Shown here in pieces: positions 37,158 to 47,135 of a stretch of 64,000 nt of DNA; positions within the stretch are counted from its first letter, which is position 1; each line of letters begins with the position of its first letter. Source of the DNA: Puniceicoccaceae bacterium (lineage in GTDB: Bacteria; Verrucomicrobiota; Verrucomicrobiia; Opitutales; Coraliomargaritaceae); NCBI GenBank assembly GCA_902587165.1, contig CACIKF010000001.1:186001-250000 (forward strand), written 5' to 3'. Position numbers and translations under genes: made by a program. The notes beneath the pieces are model-generated. The model was not told the origin of the DNA. It saw only the letters and a list, made by a program, of their open reading frames with translations, and made no database searches.

Positions 37158-39110
37158 CTAGAGGACGATACTGAAGAGCGCGATTAGCAGAAACATGGCT
37201 AGCACGCAGATGAGCCACCAAAAAGTCACACTTCGCAACCAAGAATTACCCCCAGAAAAATCGGAAAAATCGGACTTATTTAAGCGCACGATCAGGCCAC
37301 TAGCCGTTTTCTCTGCGGGTGGCGGATGAGTCATCCATGCAGATATAGAAATGGTCAACACTGCAACCAACCAGACCAGTGCTCCTTGGTTGGCGAATGG
37401 CAATAATGCACTTGGTAAGGCTTCGGGTAAGCCAAACTCCAGAACCTTCAATAAAATAGCAAAACTAACTGAAAGCTTCACGGCTAGTATGGCATCATGC
37501 CCATTCACTCTGCTCCAGAGTGACCCTACCAAAAAAATGGCGGAAAAAGGAGGCGCGAAAAATACGAATAGGGTCTGTACAAAAACAAACAAGTTCACCC
37601 TCGACACTTCGGCAAGTAGGATGGCTGTAATAATCGACAGGATCAAGATCAACCCGCCTACGGATCGACCGACTCGAACCTCCTCAAGTTCTGACGCACG
37701 CGGACGAAAGAACACCCGATAAATATCCATGGTAAAGACAGTTGAAGTCGAGTTGATCACCGAACCAACCGTAGATTGTATCGAACCAAACAGAGCAGCC
37801 ATGAGCAAGCCCACCCAAAAAGGCGGAACCAGATCTAGAATCAACAAGATGTAGCTTTTATTTGACCATTGACTGACAAAGGCAAAACGAAGTTCCGACA
37901 TCTTTTGCAAGGCGATGACCGCTTCACCCTCCGGCAAGAGTCCTGCCCGGGCTTGATGTGCCGCTCGAACAACTTCAGGCCCTTCTCTCATTTCAATAAT
38001 CAAAGTCGTATCGTTCGGGTCCAAGAGGTGACTTTCTTCCTCCAATTCATGGCTCAGCCCGAGCTCATGAATGAGCTCCAATTCCTCGCTACTAGCCAAG
38101 GGATAATTGGGCATGGGTGGATTCATCGCAAAAAATATAAGCCCCGGAACTACTACAATCAGGGGCAGTAAGAGTTTGAGAATCGAGGCTAGAATCATAC
38201 CTAGTCTCGCGTGGTAGATATCCTTAGCGGCCAATACTTTTTGTATCATGTGCTGATTAATCACAGTATACCAAAGCCCTATGTAAAAGAAGCTGAGCAC
38301 CCAATGCGTCCAAGGAACTGCATAATGGTTTAAGGGCTGTATGACCGACAGTCGGCCGTAGGGTGCTCCTGCCGAGTCGCCTTTTAGAATATGAGGCACC
38401 ATCTCATCGATGAACTGACTCGCAAAATCAGGAATACCCCGATTGGCCGCCAGCATTTGCTCTATCCCTTCGAAAACTCCAGCACCTGCACCCAAGTGGT
38501 TGAGGCCAATCAATGTCACGGAAAGCCCACCAATGACCATAATAATGATCGTGAATACATCAATCGATGCAATCGCCCTGAGGCCACCGCAAATTGCCCA
38601 GAAGCCCGAACTAATCGCGACAAGAATGATGGCAAGATTGAGATTTATTCCAAACAGCGCATGAAGCACTAAGCCTCCCCCATAAAGTATAGGCCCGAGG
38701 AAGCCAAAAATGTTCACGACTAGGGTCACCAAAGCGAAATAAATACGCATCTTCCGGTTGAACCGCTTCTCGAGAAATTCTGGTGCTGTATAGACGCGCG
38801 AAGACATCAAAAATGGGATGTACAGCCAAATAAGGAAAGTATAGGCGATGACGGAGCTCCACTCACTGGTCGACACACACATCCCGTAAATAAAGGCGGC
38901 GCCCACCAGCCCAATAAAATGTTCTGTCGAAATATTCGCTGCTATGTAGGAACTACCAACAGCATACCAAGGAAGCGAACGACCTGCTAAAAAGTAATCG
39001 GCCGCTTGCGGTTTAGTTTTCCGACTAAAGTAAATACCAATGGCACAGAAGATCGCCACATAAACAAGGAAAACCAAGATATCCAAATTACTGAGATCAA
39101 CAGTTTCCAT
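37158..39110 (-). CDS. Sodium:solute symporter (SSS family), sugar type
   Basis: A 650-residue member of the sodium:solute symporter family with about 14 membrane segments. The family blocks DYFLAGRSLPWYAVGSSYIAANISTEHFIGLVG near residue 40 and the RLSVIQPLNHYAVPW region are present. An insertion at about residues 345-400 between membrane segments is charged and probably external. The N-terminal GRSLPW and sodium-site Ser/Ala patterns follow the SGLT-like sugar branch. It is the last gene of the sulfatase locus, directly downstream of the AraC-type regulator, and would import monosaccharides or small oligosaccharides freed by the exported enzymes. Confidence 0.9.
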   Translation of the reverse strand: METVDLSNLDILVFLVYVAIFCAIGIYFSRKTKPQAADYFLAGRSLPWYAVGSSYIAANISTEHFIGLVGAAFIYGMCVSTSEWSSVIAYTFLIWLYIPFLMSSRVYTAPEFLEKRFNRKMRIYFALVTLVVNIFGFLGPILYGGGLVLHALFGINLNLAIILVAISSGFWAICGGLRAIASIDVFTIIIMVIGGLSVTLIGLNHLGAGAGVFEGIEQMLAANRGIPDFASQFIDEMVPHILKGDSAGAPYGRLSVIQPLNHYAVPWTHWVLSFFYIGLWYTVINQHMIQKVLAAKDIYHARLGMILASILKLLLPLIVVVPGLIFFAMNPPMPNYPLASSEELELIHELGLSHELEEESHLLDPNDTTLIIEMREGPEVVRAAHQARAGLLPEGEAVIALQKMSELRFAFVSQWSNKSYILLILDLVPPFWVGLLMAALFGSIQSTVGSVINSTSTVFTMDIYRVFFRPRASELEEVRVGRSVGGLILILSIITAILLAEVSRVNLFVFVQTLFVFFAPPFSAIFLVGSLWSRVNGHDAILAVKLSVSFAILLKVLEFGLPEALPSALLPFANQGALVWLVAVLTISISAWMTHPPPAEKTASGLIVRLNKSDFSDFSGGNSWLRSVTFWWLICVLAMFLLIALFSIVL

Positions 39111-39204
39111 CGCCTATCCTTGCCTAAACAATCACGCACTCATCCGCTACTTCTAAATTAAAAATAGCCTAGACATGCCTCCCCTTAGAGCCCGCATTGG
39201 TCCA

Positions 39205-40146
39205 TTAAGAACCCTTACCCTCTTCTGGGCTCAGGCATCTTTCACGGTATTCACTCGGCGAGACGCCGACCTTTCTAGAAAATATTCTAGAGAAATAATG
39301 CGAATCCGGGGTCCCAACGCGCTCCGCTATTTCATGGATGCACAGCTCGCTAGAAGCAAGTAGTTGCTTCGCCTTCTCAATCTGCACGTGTAAGCAAAAT
39401 TGCTTGGGCGGCATCCCAATCAATGCCTTGAAAAGTTCGCGGAATCTAGAATTTGAAAGATTGGCCGCCCTCGCCATTTCCAATACCGATACATTATTTT
39501 GCGGATTCTCTTCAACCATCTCCGCCACCGCCTGCACACGTGCCTCTGTTGAGACGCGCTCTACGCCCGTAGCATCGTGCTGTTTTTTAAGATAAATCCA
39601 TGCCCACAGTTTATGAAGATTAGCCGAAGCCATTACCATGTTTGGATAAGTCCACCCTTTTTCTAAGTTTCCTAATATCATACTGAAGCGCTTTAAGTAT
39701 TCATCCGTTTCTTTGATCCAGTAAGTGCCACATTCCAGCTCACCCAAGAGCATGCGAGTGTAATCCACTGCCAACACACCCTCATAATGTATATAATAAT
39801 AGGACCATGGATGGGTTTTTGATGCACCATATTCATGTGCCCGCGAAGGCCTTAGAAAGACTCCTTGGTTACGTGTCACGATTATATCCTGTCCATCGTA
39901 CTTTACCCAACCCGAACCTTCAATGCAGTAAAGAAAAACAAAGCCCCGAGAGCCCCTCGGGCGCTTACAATAATGCCCCTCGGCATGGGGGTGATAGCCA
40001 ACCGCAGTGATCATTAACTCTCGCGTGCAGGGCATCGCTGCAAACTTCTTACGCTTATAATCTGTCAGAGAATTAACCATTCTCTCTCCTGGAATATTTG
40101 GAGGGAAAAATGTGTTATCAGTCGGATTAGGCATAATCTGCAGCAA
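39205..40146 (-). CDS. AraC-family transcriptional regulator of the sulfatase locus
   Basis: A 313-residue regulator. The N-terminal half is a cupin-type effector-binding domain (HAEGHYCKRPRGSRGFVFLYCIEGSGWVKYDGQ ... GVFLRPSRAHEYGA, about 52-120). The C-terminal 100 residues carry the two AraC helix-turn-helix units (VLEMARAANLSNSRFRELFKALIGMPP and IHEIAERVGTPDSHYFSRIFSRKVGVSPSEYR). It lies inside the operon between a sulfatase (17 bp away) and the symporter. It is a good candidate to bind the 21-bp-spaced direct repeat at 61873-61903, because members of this family typically bind direct repeats with that spacing. An inducer released from the glycan would be expected. Confidence 0.9.
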   Translation of the reverse strand: MLQIMPNPTDNTFFPPNIPGERMVNSLTDYKRKKFAAMPCTRELMITAVGYHPHAEGHYCKRPRGSRGFVFLYCIEGSGWVKYDGQDIIVTRNQGVFLRPSRAHEYGASKTHPWSYYYIHYEGVLAVDYTRMLLGELECGTYWIKETDEYLKRFSMILGNLEKGWTYPNMVMASANLHKLWAWIYLKKQHDATGVERVSTEARVQAVAEMVEENPQNNVSVLEMARAANLSNSRFRELFKALIGMPPKQFCLHVQIEKAKQLLASSELCIHEIAERVGTPDSHYFSRIFSRKVGVSPSEYRERCLSPEEGKGS

Positions 40147-40163
40147 TATGTTTATGCGAAAGG

Positions 40164-41603
40164 CTAGTTTTGTGGCGACTCTGGCTCACGCTCTGAGGGG
40201 ACATAGCTTTTCAAGCGCGCTTTGACCTCGGCGTATTCGGGATTACTAACAAGATTATGCCACTCCATCGGATCGGCCTGATGGTCGTAGAGCTCCTCAG
40301 TTCCCTTGCTGGAAAACACAATGTAGCTGTAACGGCCATCATAAATCCGGTGCCCGCCATAGCCATAATCTGTCAGCGTAGGGTCGTTCCAATCCATGTC
40401 AGGATTACGGATAAGGTCAGCGAAACTACGCCCCTCATTTTCAGGATTTTCGGGCAAGCCGCACAGATCCAGCAAGGTCGGATACATGTCGATTAGGTTC
40501 ACCACCCCCATGCTTTTTTTATTATTAGGCGTCACTCCGGGAACCTTGACCATCAAAGGCACGCGGCAAGATTCCTGCCAGAGCTGAGTCTTTCCGTATT
40601 TTTGCTTTTCTCCGAGGTGCCAACCGTGATCGCTCCATAAAATGACAATCGTGTTTTCCGCATATTGACTTGTCGCAAGTCCATCCAAAAGGACTCCGAT
40701 GCAGTCATCCACAAAAGTGATGTTTGCCAGGTAAGCTTGGACTGCCTCTTTGTGTCGTGCTCCATAGGTTTCGACTCGCTGCCATGTCGAATGGGGCTTA
40801 GCCGGCTTGTCCCATTTATCTAAGATATCTCCCAAATCGTCGGGTATCGTTTCTGGTAGAATAATCTCTTCCAATGGATACATATCAAAATATTTTTGAG
40901 GGACCCACCATGTGAGGTGGGGCTTGCTGATGCCAAGGGCCATAAAAAAGGGCTTATCGAACTGCCGATCTCTGAATTGGCCAACGGCCCACTGCGCCGT
41001 CACGTAGTCCTTCATTTTAGTCTCATCATTTCCGACTGTTGGCCCCCAATCGAAGCCCGTTGAATGATATCCCTTATCCCCCGGTAAATTGGGTAATCCA
41101 TTTACTGGCCTCTCTTTGCTAATTGGCCCGGCCCAACCTTTCGCGGGCAACCATTCATCAAAGGCCCACTGCCCCTGATCTCCACGCGGATCTCCCCCTG
41201 CAGGGTGGACGTGGAAAATTTTACCTTGGGACAAGCTATGGTAGCCGTGCTTACTAAAATACTGAGGTATCGTCAGTAGATCCTTTGCCTTTGGTGCATT
41301 CCTCAGATTTGTCCTATTTCCATACACGCCGGTACTGTGCGGGAATTTGCCGGTAAGAATAGAGGAGCGCGAGGGGCCGCAAACAGTCGATGGCACATGG
41401 GCATCATACATCACTAAGCCGCCCTGCTCATTGAATTTATCCAGATTCGGAGTTTTGACCTGGGGATTGCCGTCGAACACGCCGACCCAATCGTTGAGAT
41501 CGTCAATCGCAATGAACAATACGTTAGGCCTATCCGCGGTGCTTACATTCGCTCCAATTACAATACACAATAAAATAGCGATATAAGTCTTTTTAATTTC
41601 CAT
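40164..41603 (-). CDS. Exported sulfatase, iduronate-2-sulfatase-like
   Basis: A 479-residue exported sulfatase of the alkaline-phosphatase superfamily with a signal peptide (about residues 1-23). Calcium ligands start with DDLNDW (residues 34-39). The active-site Cys75 in VCGPSRSSILTG must be turned into formylglycine. Further blocks are GKIFH, FMALGISKPHLTWW, the metal-site WSDHGWHLGEKQ and GYGGHRIYDGRYSYI near the end. Sequence pattern is that of the iduronate-2-sulfatase branch, like the paralogs starting at 57037 and 60234. It would remove sulfate esters from a marine polysaccharide in the periplasm. Five bases separate it from the PhoD-like gene upstream in the operon. Confidence 0.92.
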   Translation of the reverse strand: MEIKKTYIAILLCIVIGANVSTADRPNVLFIAIDDLNDWVGVFDGNPQVKTPNLDKFNEQGGLVMYDAHVPSTVCGPSRSSILTGKFPHSTGVYGNRTNLRNAPKAKDLLTIPQYFSKHGYHSLSQGKIFHVHPAGGDPRGDQGQWAFDEWLPAKGWAGPISKERPVNGLPNLPGDKGYHSTGFDWGPTVGNDETKMKDYVTAQWAVGQFRDRQFDKPFFMALGISKPHLTWWVPQKYFDMYPLEEIILPETIPDDLGDILDKWDKPAKPHSTWQRVETYGARHKEAVQAYLANITFVDDCIGVLLDGLATSQYAENTIVILWSDHGWHLGEKQKYGKTQLWQESCRVPLMVKVPGVTPNNKKSMGVVNLIDMYPTLLDLCGLPENPENEGRSFADLIRNPDMDWNDPTLTDYGYGGHRIYDGRYSYIVFSSKGTEELYDHQADPMEWHNLVSNPEYAEVKARLKSYVPSEREPESPQN

Positions 41604-41608
41604 GGGGT

Positions 41609-43522
41609 TTAATTCCCGATTGCTCCATTTAAAATCACGACATCGCCGCAGGTTTTCCCAATCTTCAAGGTGTATTTATCTTTAGAGAATACGGGTGCAG
41701 CAAAAGACGTACCGAGCACACGATGGCTGTAAACTAATTCTCCAGTCACTTCGTTGGTCAACTCAACGACAGTGTTGTCATAAGGAAGGTTTACTTCCTG
41801 CAAATACCCCATTGGCTTACGCCCATCGTTTTCAGAGGCAAAAAAAGAAATTGGCCAACCAGGATACTGGGCAGAATCTCTAGAGCTAGGATCAACAAAG
41901 CGCGGCCAACACTCGAAGGTGGTTTTTCCGCTGGGCTTATGAAAACGCGCAATTCCATACCCATCTCCGCGCTTTTCACGCACTTTACGTTCTTCAGGAT
42001 TCGCATAGGCTAACATGGTAATCTTATTTCCTAATCCATCTTCATAATCTCCTACCCATTTATTGGGGCCGCCAACAGGCGACCCACCTCCGACTTCCTC
42101 CTCCTCAGGATGCCACCACCGACCATAAATCGTATTAACAATCGCTGGAGCAGTGAAGGCATATGGTCCATCGCGATAATCATCAATCCCATGCCGAACA
42201 GTCACCGCTAGATGCTGGTCCCCGCAGAGGTGTGAGGCATGCGCACGGCGCAGCGCTCTTAGAGCCTCATTACGAGCTGTCTGTGGCCAGCCGTTACAAT
42301 CAAGATCCGCGAGTAAGCGTGAGGCATCTTCATTGCCGTGGATATGAACGGCTCCGCAGAAAGCGGTTTGTGATAGAGCCGCTTTCATCGAGATGCCGTT
42401 CCAATCACGCGCCCAAGCATCGAGAAAATCGAGTTGCCGCTCTCCAAGCAGCTTAAGCCCCGGCAAATCCACGGCCGCACGATCATAGGAGGGGTCAATG
42501 ATGTGGTCTGGACGGGGGCCCATCTCAGGTATATTACCCAAGGGCGCCGACTTAAATTTACGGTCCTCCAAGATAGCAAAACTGACGCCGCCAACATTTA
42601 GGTCTGTATAGTAAACACCAATTCCTTGCTCTATGGGAGTCGCATCATACGGGTCTGGTAAATTCCAAGTCTGCTGACGCTCCACCATCCGGACGAAGGA
42701 AGCAGGAAACATATAACCGCCATCTGACGCTCCTTTGATGCCTGAAGACGCTTTGCCACCTTCTCCCCAAATATTAGGATGGCCAACATCATGGTCGTCG
42801 AGAATACAAATCGTGGGACGGTCTTTCATTACTTCCGCAAATTGTACGCCAAATTGCAGCCATCCATAAGTAGCTTCATCATGAGTGTAGTTCTGGTCAC
42901 CAGCAAAAAACAGTAAGTCAGGATCGTGATATTTGAGGTTATCCACCGTTTGTTTTCTAGTATCGAATTCCTTATCTACTGGGGAATTACAATTTAATGA
43001 CCCGACAACTATCGTGTCCTTGTTCATTGGATCTGCCCGCACCAAGCCTTCGAACTCAGAGATATTCCCTAAGCTTAAGCGATAGGGAACGTTCTTCGAA
43101 CCGTCCCAATCATCCACCCGAAAATGCACCGACCAGCCAGGGTATTGTACGGGCTGCTGATCGATCGAGATCCACTTATCTTCTACTTTAAATTCTAAAC
43201 TTACTACTTTCGGTTCATCAGGCAATAGGGGGAAGCATTGCGCGGTGAGCTTCAAGACGCCGTGATCTTGAGTGTAGAGGGCGAAGGCTAAGGCCTGATC
43301 TCGCTCGACAGATTGAAACCATTTTGATGCCCGTTGATCGTAGCCTGTAAGCCCTCCCTTAGGCTTAAGGTCCCACCATTCTCCAATGGCGGCATTGTCC
43401 GATTCCCGAGCATACTTAGTCTCCTTTCCGAATGGTGCAGGGTCACTGTAATTAAACAAAGACTGCCCCGTTGCTGCGAAACAAGCAATGAAGCTGAAGA
43501 AGAAGAGTATCGTTATATTCAT
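41609..43522 (-). CDS. Exported PhoD-like metallophosphatase family protein
   Basis: The start at 43522 (MNITILFFFSFIACFAATG) gives a clean signal peptide; the frame can be extended to a TTG at 43573 that overlaps the symporter stop, but that would mask the signal. The protein of about 637 residues has a beta-sandwich N-terminal part and a PhoD-type phosphoesterase domain. The domain shows NCNSPVDKEFD, FFAGDQNYTHDEATYGW, CILDDHDVGHPN and a late HASHLCGDQHLAV, all consistent with a calcium/iron metal centre. Close homologs occur in sulfatase-rich loci of Verrucomicrobia and Planctomycetes. Whether it cleaves phosphate, sulfate or another ester is unknown. Confidence 0.82.
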   Translation of the reverse strand: MNITILFFFSFIACFAATGQSLFNYSDPAPFGKETKYARESDNAAIGEWWDLKPKGGLTGYDQRASKWFQSVERDQALAFALYTQDHGVLKLTAQCFPLLPDEPKVVSLEFKVEDKWISIDQQPVQYPGWSVHFRVDDWDGSKNVPYRLSLGNISEFEGLVRADPMNKDTIVVGSLNCNSPVDKEFDTRKQTVDNLKYHDPDLLFFAGDQNYTHDEATYGWLQFGVQFAEVMKDRPTICILDDHDVGHPNIWGEGGKASSGIKGASDGGYMFPASFVRMVERQQTWNLPDPYDATPIEQGIGVYYTDLNVGGVSFAILEDRKFKSAPLGNIPEMGPRPDHIIDPSYDRAAVDLPGLKLLGERQLDFLDAWARDWNGISMKAALSQTAFCGAVHIHGNEDASRLLADLDCNGWPQTARNEALRALRRAHASHLCGDQHLAVTVRHGIDDYRDGPYAFTAPAIVNTIYGRWWHPEEEEVGGGSPVGGPNKWVGDYEDGLGNKITMLAYANPEERKVREKRGDGYGIARFHKPSGKTTFECWPRFVDPSSRDSAQYPGWPISFFASENDGRKPMGYLQEVNLPYDNTVVELTNEVTGELVYSHRVLGTSFAAPVFSKDKYTLKIGKTCGDVVILNGAIGN

Positions 43523-43569
43523 TTCTATGCTTCTATCTGAGCAGATCGTTCGTTTTTGAAAGAGAGTCA

Positions 43570-45204
43570 TCAACTCGCAAAAAATACGTAAATCGCGACG
43601 ACGAGTATCAATAGAATCAAGCTAACCCATTTGGCTCCGCGCCATGGAGTTAGGTCTACTTCATTCGTATAGACGATTTGCCAAGCCTCTTTCCGCGGAC
43701 TGACAGCACCAATCGCCAACATTAGCCCGACGATGAGGGCAAATACCAGTCCCAGGAAGTGGAACTCATGAATACCCGCCGAGCTCAATGCTGAAGCGCA
43801 AAAAGGAACAAAGTATCCGAGGGCAATCACCACGATGCCAGTGATCAGGCCAACTCGACCAGCTACCGCTGGCACTCGTCGGTTGAGCAGACCCACCACG
43901 ACCACTGCGAAAATTGGGATAAAGTAAATCCCGTTCATCTTTTGCAGGTATTTAAAAATACTGTCCTGCCCGGCCAAAACGGGCGCAATCAGCATCGCCA
44001 TGATCGCAATTGAAACCACAAATACTTTCGCCGCGCGAACCATCTGTTGTTCCGTTCCTTGAGGGTTAATGATGTGCTTATAAAGGCCGATGCTAAATAA
44101 AGCAGAAGTGCTGTTCAGCCCCGCGTTGAAAGAGCTCAGGATCGCGCCCACCATGACCGCCGCAAAAACCCCAGTTAGCGGCGCTGGCAGCACATCAAAG
44201 ACTAACTTCCCATAGGCCAAGTCGGCACCAATACCAGTATCTTTATATAGGTGATAGGCGATAATTCCAGGAACCACGAGGTAGATCGGCCCCAATAATT
44301 TAAGTGCTGCCGTCAACAAAACTCCCTTTTGTCCCTCAGCGAGATTCCTTGCTCCCAAAGTCCTCTGAATAATTTGTTGATTGGTGCACCAATAAAATAA
44401 ATTCAGCAGGGCGACACCTGTAAATAAAGTCGAGAAAGGAACACTTTGATCGCTCTTCCCGATCGACGATAACCGTTCTGGAGCAGCCTCGCGCAAGATA
44501 CTCCATCCTTCGATGATACCCTCGCCCCCGCTTACTTTGTTCAATGCGAAATACGCGATGGTCATGCCCCCAACGAGAAGCCCGACACCATTGATCGTAT
44601 CGAGCACCGCAAGTGTGCGTAGACCTCCAAACCGCGAATAAAGAAGCCCTAAGACGCCGATCACAAAGACGGTCAACCAGAGGATGATCGTTTCAGGCAT
44701 AATCACATTCCCGAAAAGAGATATGGGTTCGTCGATGCCAGTGAGCGCCTGCAAGTCCATCATATGTGATAGCCCAACCGCGCCACTATAAAGAATAATC
44801 GGTAGCAGCAAGAACGCATAGGCAATTAGAAAAATAGAGTTTGCCATGCTTTGCGTATAGCGGTCATACCGTAGCTCCAAAAACTGTGGCACTGTCGTGA
44901 TTCCCCCTTTTAAAAACTTAGGGAGAAAGAACAAAGTCATCACGATCAAAGCCAGCACCGCGACCACTTCCCAGGCCATAACGCTCAATCCGTCATTAAA
45001 GGCCGCTCCATTTAAGCCCACCATTTGCTCGGTGGACAGGTTTGTTAAGAGTAAGGACCCCGCAATAATAGGGAAAGTCAGCGAACGGCCGCCGAGGAAA
45101 AATCCATCTGAGCTGGACCGCTCATCTCGCCTAGTGATGAGCCAAGTTAGCCCGGCAGCAAAGGCAGTGAAAGTGAGAAAGGAGATAAAGATCCAAGTAG
45201 TCAT
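43570..45204 (-). CDS. Sodium:solute symporter (SSS family), second copy
   Basis: A 544-residue SSS-family transporter with 13-14 membrane segments. Family marks are FFLGGRSLTFPIIAGSLLLTNLSTEQMVGLNG near the N-terminus and the sodium-site segment VGAILSSFNAGLNSTSALFS. It is distinct in sequence and shorter than the other symporter in the locus, so the two probably carry different products. Upstream in the operon is the GH31 gene (43 bp) and downstream the PhoD-like gene. A sugar or sugar-sulfate substrate is inferred from context. Confidence 0.9.
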   Translation of the reverse strand: MTTWIFISFLTFTAFAAGLTWLITRRDERSSSDGFFLGGRSLTFPIIAGSLLLTNLSTEQMVGLNGAAFNDGLSVMAWEVVAVLALIVMTLFFLPKFLKGGITTVPQFLELRYDRYTQSMANSIFLIAYAFLLLPIILYSGAVGLSHMMDLQALTGIDEPISLFGNVIMPETIILWLTVFVIGVLGLLYSRFGGLRTLAVLDTINGVGLLVGGMTIAYFALNKVSGGEGIIEGWSILREAAPERLSSIGKSDQSVPFSTLFTGVALLNLFYWCTNQQIIQRTLGARNLAEGQKGVLLTAALKLLGPIYLVVPGIIAYHLYKDTGIGADLAYGKLVFDVLPAPLTGVFAAVMVGAILSSFNAGLNSTSALFSIGLYKHIINPQGTEQQMVRAAKVFVVSIAIMAMLIAPVLAGQDSIFKYLQKMNGIYFIPIFAVVVVGLLNRRVPAVAGRVGLITGIVVIALGYFVPFCASALSSAGIHEFHFLGLVFALIVGLMLAIGAVSPRKEAWQIVYTNEVDLTPWRGAKWVSLILLILVVAIYVFFAS

Positions 45205-45247
45205 AAGCGGGTAATTTGTTAGGGATAAAGGATACGTAATGAAGTTG

Positions 45248-46909
45248 TTATTTACTTACTTGTAGGCGGAAATAAGGCAAACGCTCTAATGGCGCAGCGA
45301 TCTCAATAGTCGCTGGACCAACAACTACAGATCCGTCGTCCCCGATCCAGGTGCCTACAGGAAAGACGACTTTACGACTACGGGCATCGTTCTCTACCAC
45401 CGGTGCAACGAGTAGATTGTTCCCTAGAATAAATTGGTCTTGGATAGTTTCGTAGCCGGCATCTGGCCAGAACCAAGCCATGGGCTTAACGATCGGCTCC
45501 CCAGTTTTCGACGAGCGATGCGCCAACGCGAGGATCTCTTCACCAAATTTCTCATGCAATAGCGCCATCTTCTTGCAGATTTCGTTATTCTCAGGGCTTA
45601 AGACACGCCAAGGCGCAACGGAAAACTGCATCATTGGCATCAGTGCATGGACTTGGGCCGAACGCACGACCAACTCTTGGTCGATGTTATCTAACTTAAG
45701 GAACGACTGATACTCGCCACCCCCAATCATATCCGGACAAGTATAGGCATAGCCCATCAAGCCCTGCGCAATCATCCCTGGAATAAGCTGTTTCAGATCT
45801 CCCCAATCGGGCGTCTTGTCGCGCAATCTTTGCGCCAAAGGCAGTCCTGCCATCTTCCAGGATGCGCGATACTCATTCAGTGGATACTTCAGGCCAAGCT
45901 TTGCAAAATATTCCGTGTGTTTGTTCGGGATACTATCTCCCTCAAAAGAAATGATTCCTGACTCATAAAATTTAGCGTCACCCGCATCAAACTTGAATCC
46001 ATCCACACCGTACTCTTCTACTAGATGATCTAGCTCAGCCTCCATCCATGCGAAAGCACGCGGATTACTCAAATCCAACATAGCACTTGCACCGTTCCAC
46101 CAGCGGATCACGGCCGCCTTGTTCCTAGTGTTGGCCCACAGGATTTTTTGGGTGCGCTCAGGGTCAAGGTGAAGCATTCCCTCTGCCGCCAGATGCCTAA
46201 AAGTCTCGGTGTCGGACGTAACAAAGGGACAAATCCACATCATGACCTTGAACCCCCCCTCATGCAGGTAACGTATCATTCCTTTTGGATCGTCGAAACG
46301 ATCCGCTCGGAATTCCCAATCTCCATAGCTCTGTTGCCAATTGTCATCAATCATCATGACGCCAGCCGGGTAGCCATTGCTCAGAATAGCCGCCGCATAT
46401 GCACGAATATCCTTCTCGTTTTGATTATAGATCAACTCGATCCATGTGTTGTATTGAGGCGAGGTGAACAACAGTGGGTCTGGTATCTCGCCGTTTGATG
46501 GAAAATATTTCTCAGAAACCACTTTAAAAGCACCTGCAAGCGTATCAGCTCCATCGCCCACGTGAACTAAATCCATCGTCTCATCAATGCTCAAAACACC
46601 CTCGGCAAAGGTGTAGCGATAAGGCATCTCTGACCAAACATAACGCCCTTTCGATGAAATCAAGATGGGGCTAGCCTGATTCCCCTGATTATTGGCATAC
46701 AGATTACGCCTGAGTTCAGTCGCTTCGCCGTAGGGCATACGATAGCCATCCACGCTAAGTCCACCCCACCAATACTCGCCCGGGAGAAGCTCGATATCAA
46801 TTGTTTGTGACTCCTGATAGGTGAGCTCATCCGCTGAAACCGGAGCAATCCAAGCGTGACCGAGTGAGAGGAATAAAAAGGCAAAAATTTTGTAATAGTT
46901 TGTATTCAT
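45248..46909 (-). CDS. Exported GH31 family glycoside hydrolase
   Basis: A family 31 alpha-glycosidase. The start at 46909 (MNTNYYKIFAFLFLSLG) supplies a signal peptide; an in-frame start 13 codons upstream at 46948 would place extra residues before it. Counting from 46948, the nucleophile region GVDGFKFDAGDAKF has Asp321. The substrate-pocket blocks VMMIDDNWQQSYGDWEF (about 197-213) and KVMMWICPFVT (about 234-244) lie upstream, and GYAYTCPDMIGGGEYQ follows. The protein lacks the long N- and C-terminal domains of YicI-type enzymes. GH31 acts on alpha-glucosides, xylosides, galactosides and sulfoquinovosides; a sulfated alpha-galactan is suggested by the locus but is not proven. Confidence 0.88.
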   Translation of the reverse strand: MNTNYYKIFAFLFLSLGHAWIAPVSADELTYQESQTIDIELLPGEYWWGGLSVDGYRMPYGEATELRRNLYANNQGNQASPILISSKGRYVWSEMPYRYTFAEGVLSIDETMDLVHVGDGADTLAGAFKVVSEKYFPSNGEIPDPLLFTSPQYNTWIELIYNQNEKDIRAYAAAILSNGYPAGVMMIDDNWQQSYGDWEFRADRFDDPKGMIRYLHEGGFKVMMWICPFVTSDTETFRHLAAEGMLHLDPERTQKILWANTRNKAAVIRWWNGASAMLDLSNPRAFAWMEAELDHLVEEYGVDGFKFDAGDAKFYESGIISFEGDSIPNKHTEYFAKLGLKYPLNEYRASWKMAGLPLAQRLRDKTPDWGDLKQLIPGMIAQGLMGYAYTCPDMIGGGEYQSFLKLDNIDQELVVRSAQVHALMPMMQFSVAPWRVLSPENNEICKKMALLHEKFGEEILALAHRSSKTGEPIVKPMAWFWPDAGYETIQDQFILGNNLLVAPVVENDARSRKVVFPVGTWIGDDGSVVVGPATIEIAAPLERLPYFRLQVSK

Positions 46910-46945
46910 GATGAATAATACGCTGGGTAATAAGTCGCTGAACCC

Positions 46946-46975
46946 CAACTCTAAAATTATCTGACCGAAGAGTTG
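46946..46975. promoter_or_regulatory. Inverted repeat upstream of the GH31 gene
   Basis: CAACTCT (46946-46952) and AGAGTTG (46969-46975) form a 7-bp inverted repeat. It lies 37 bases upstream of the preferred GH31 start, in the widest gap of the locus (about 190-230 bp). The gap may hold a second promoter for the GH31-symporter-PhoD-sulfatase part. Confidence 0.3.
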
Positions 46976-47135
46976 CGTCTATGTTCTGCAGGGGTAAAGA
47001 ATAGGATAGTAGAACTAAGCTAATAGATCGTTGGACAATTCGACGACATTGATAGATTTTTCGCCATATAGAGACGCCAAGGAGTGCTTGCTTGTGTCCT
47101 CTTCAGGGAAATAAGCGTAAAAGACCGACTCGTGC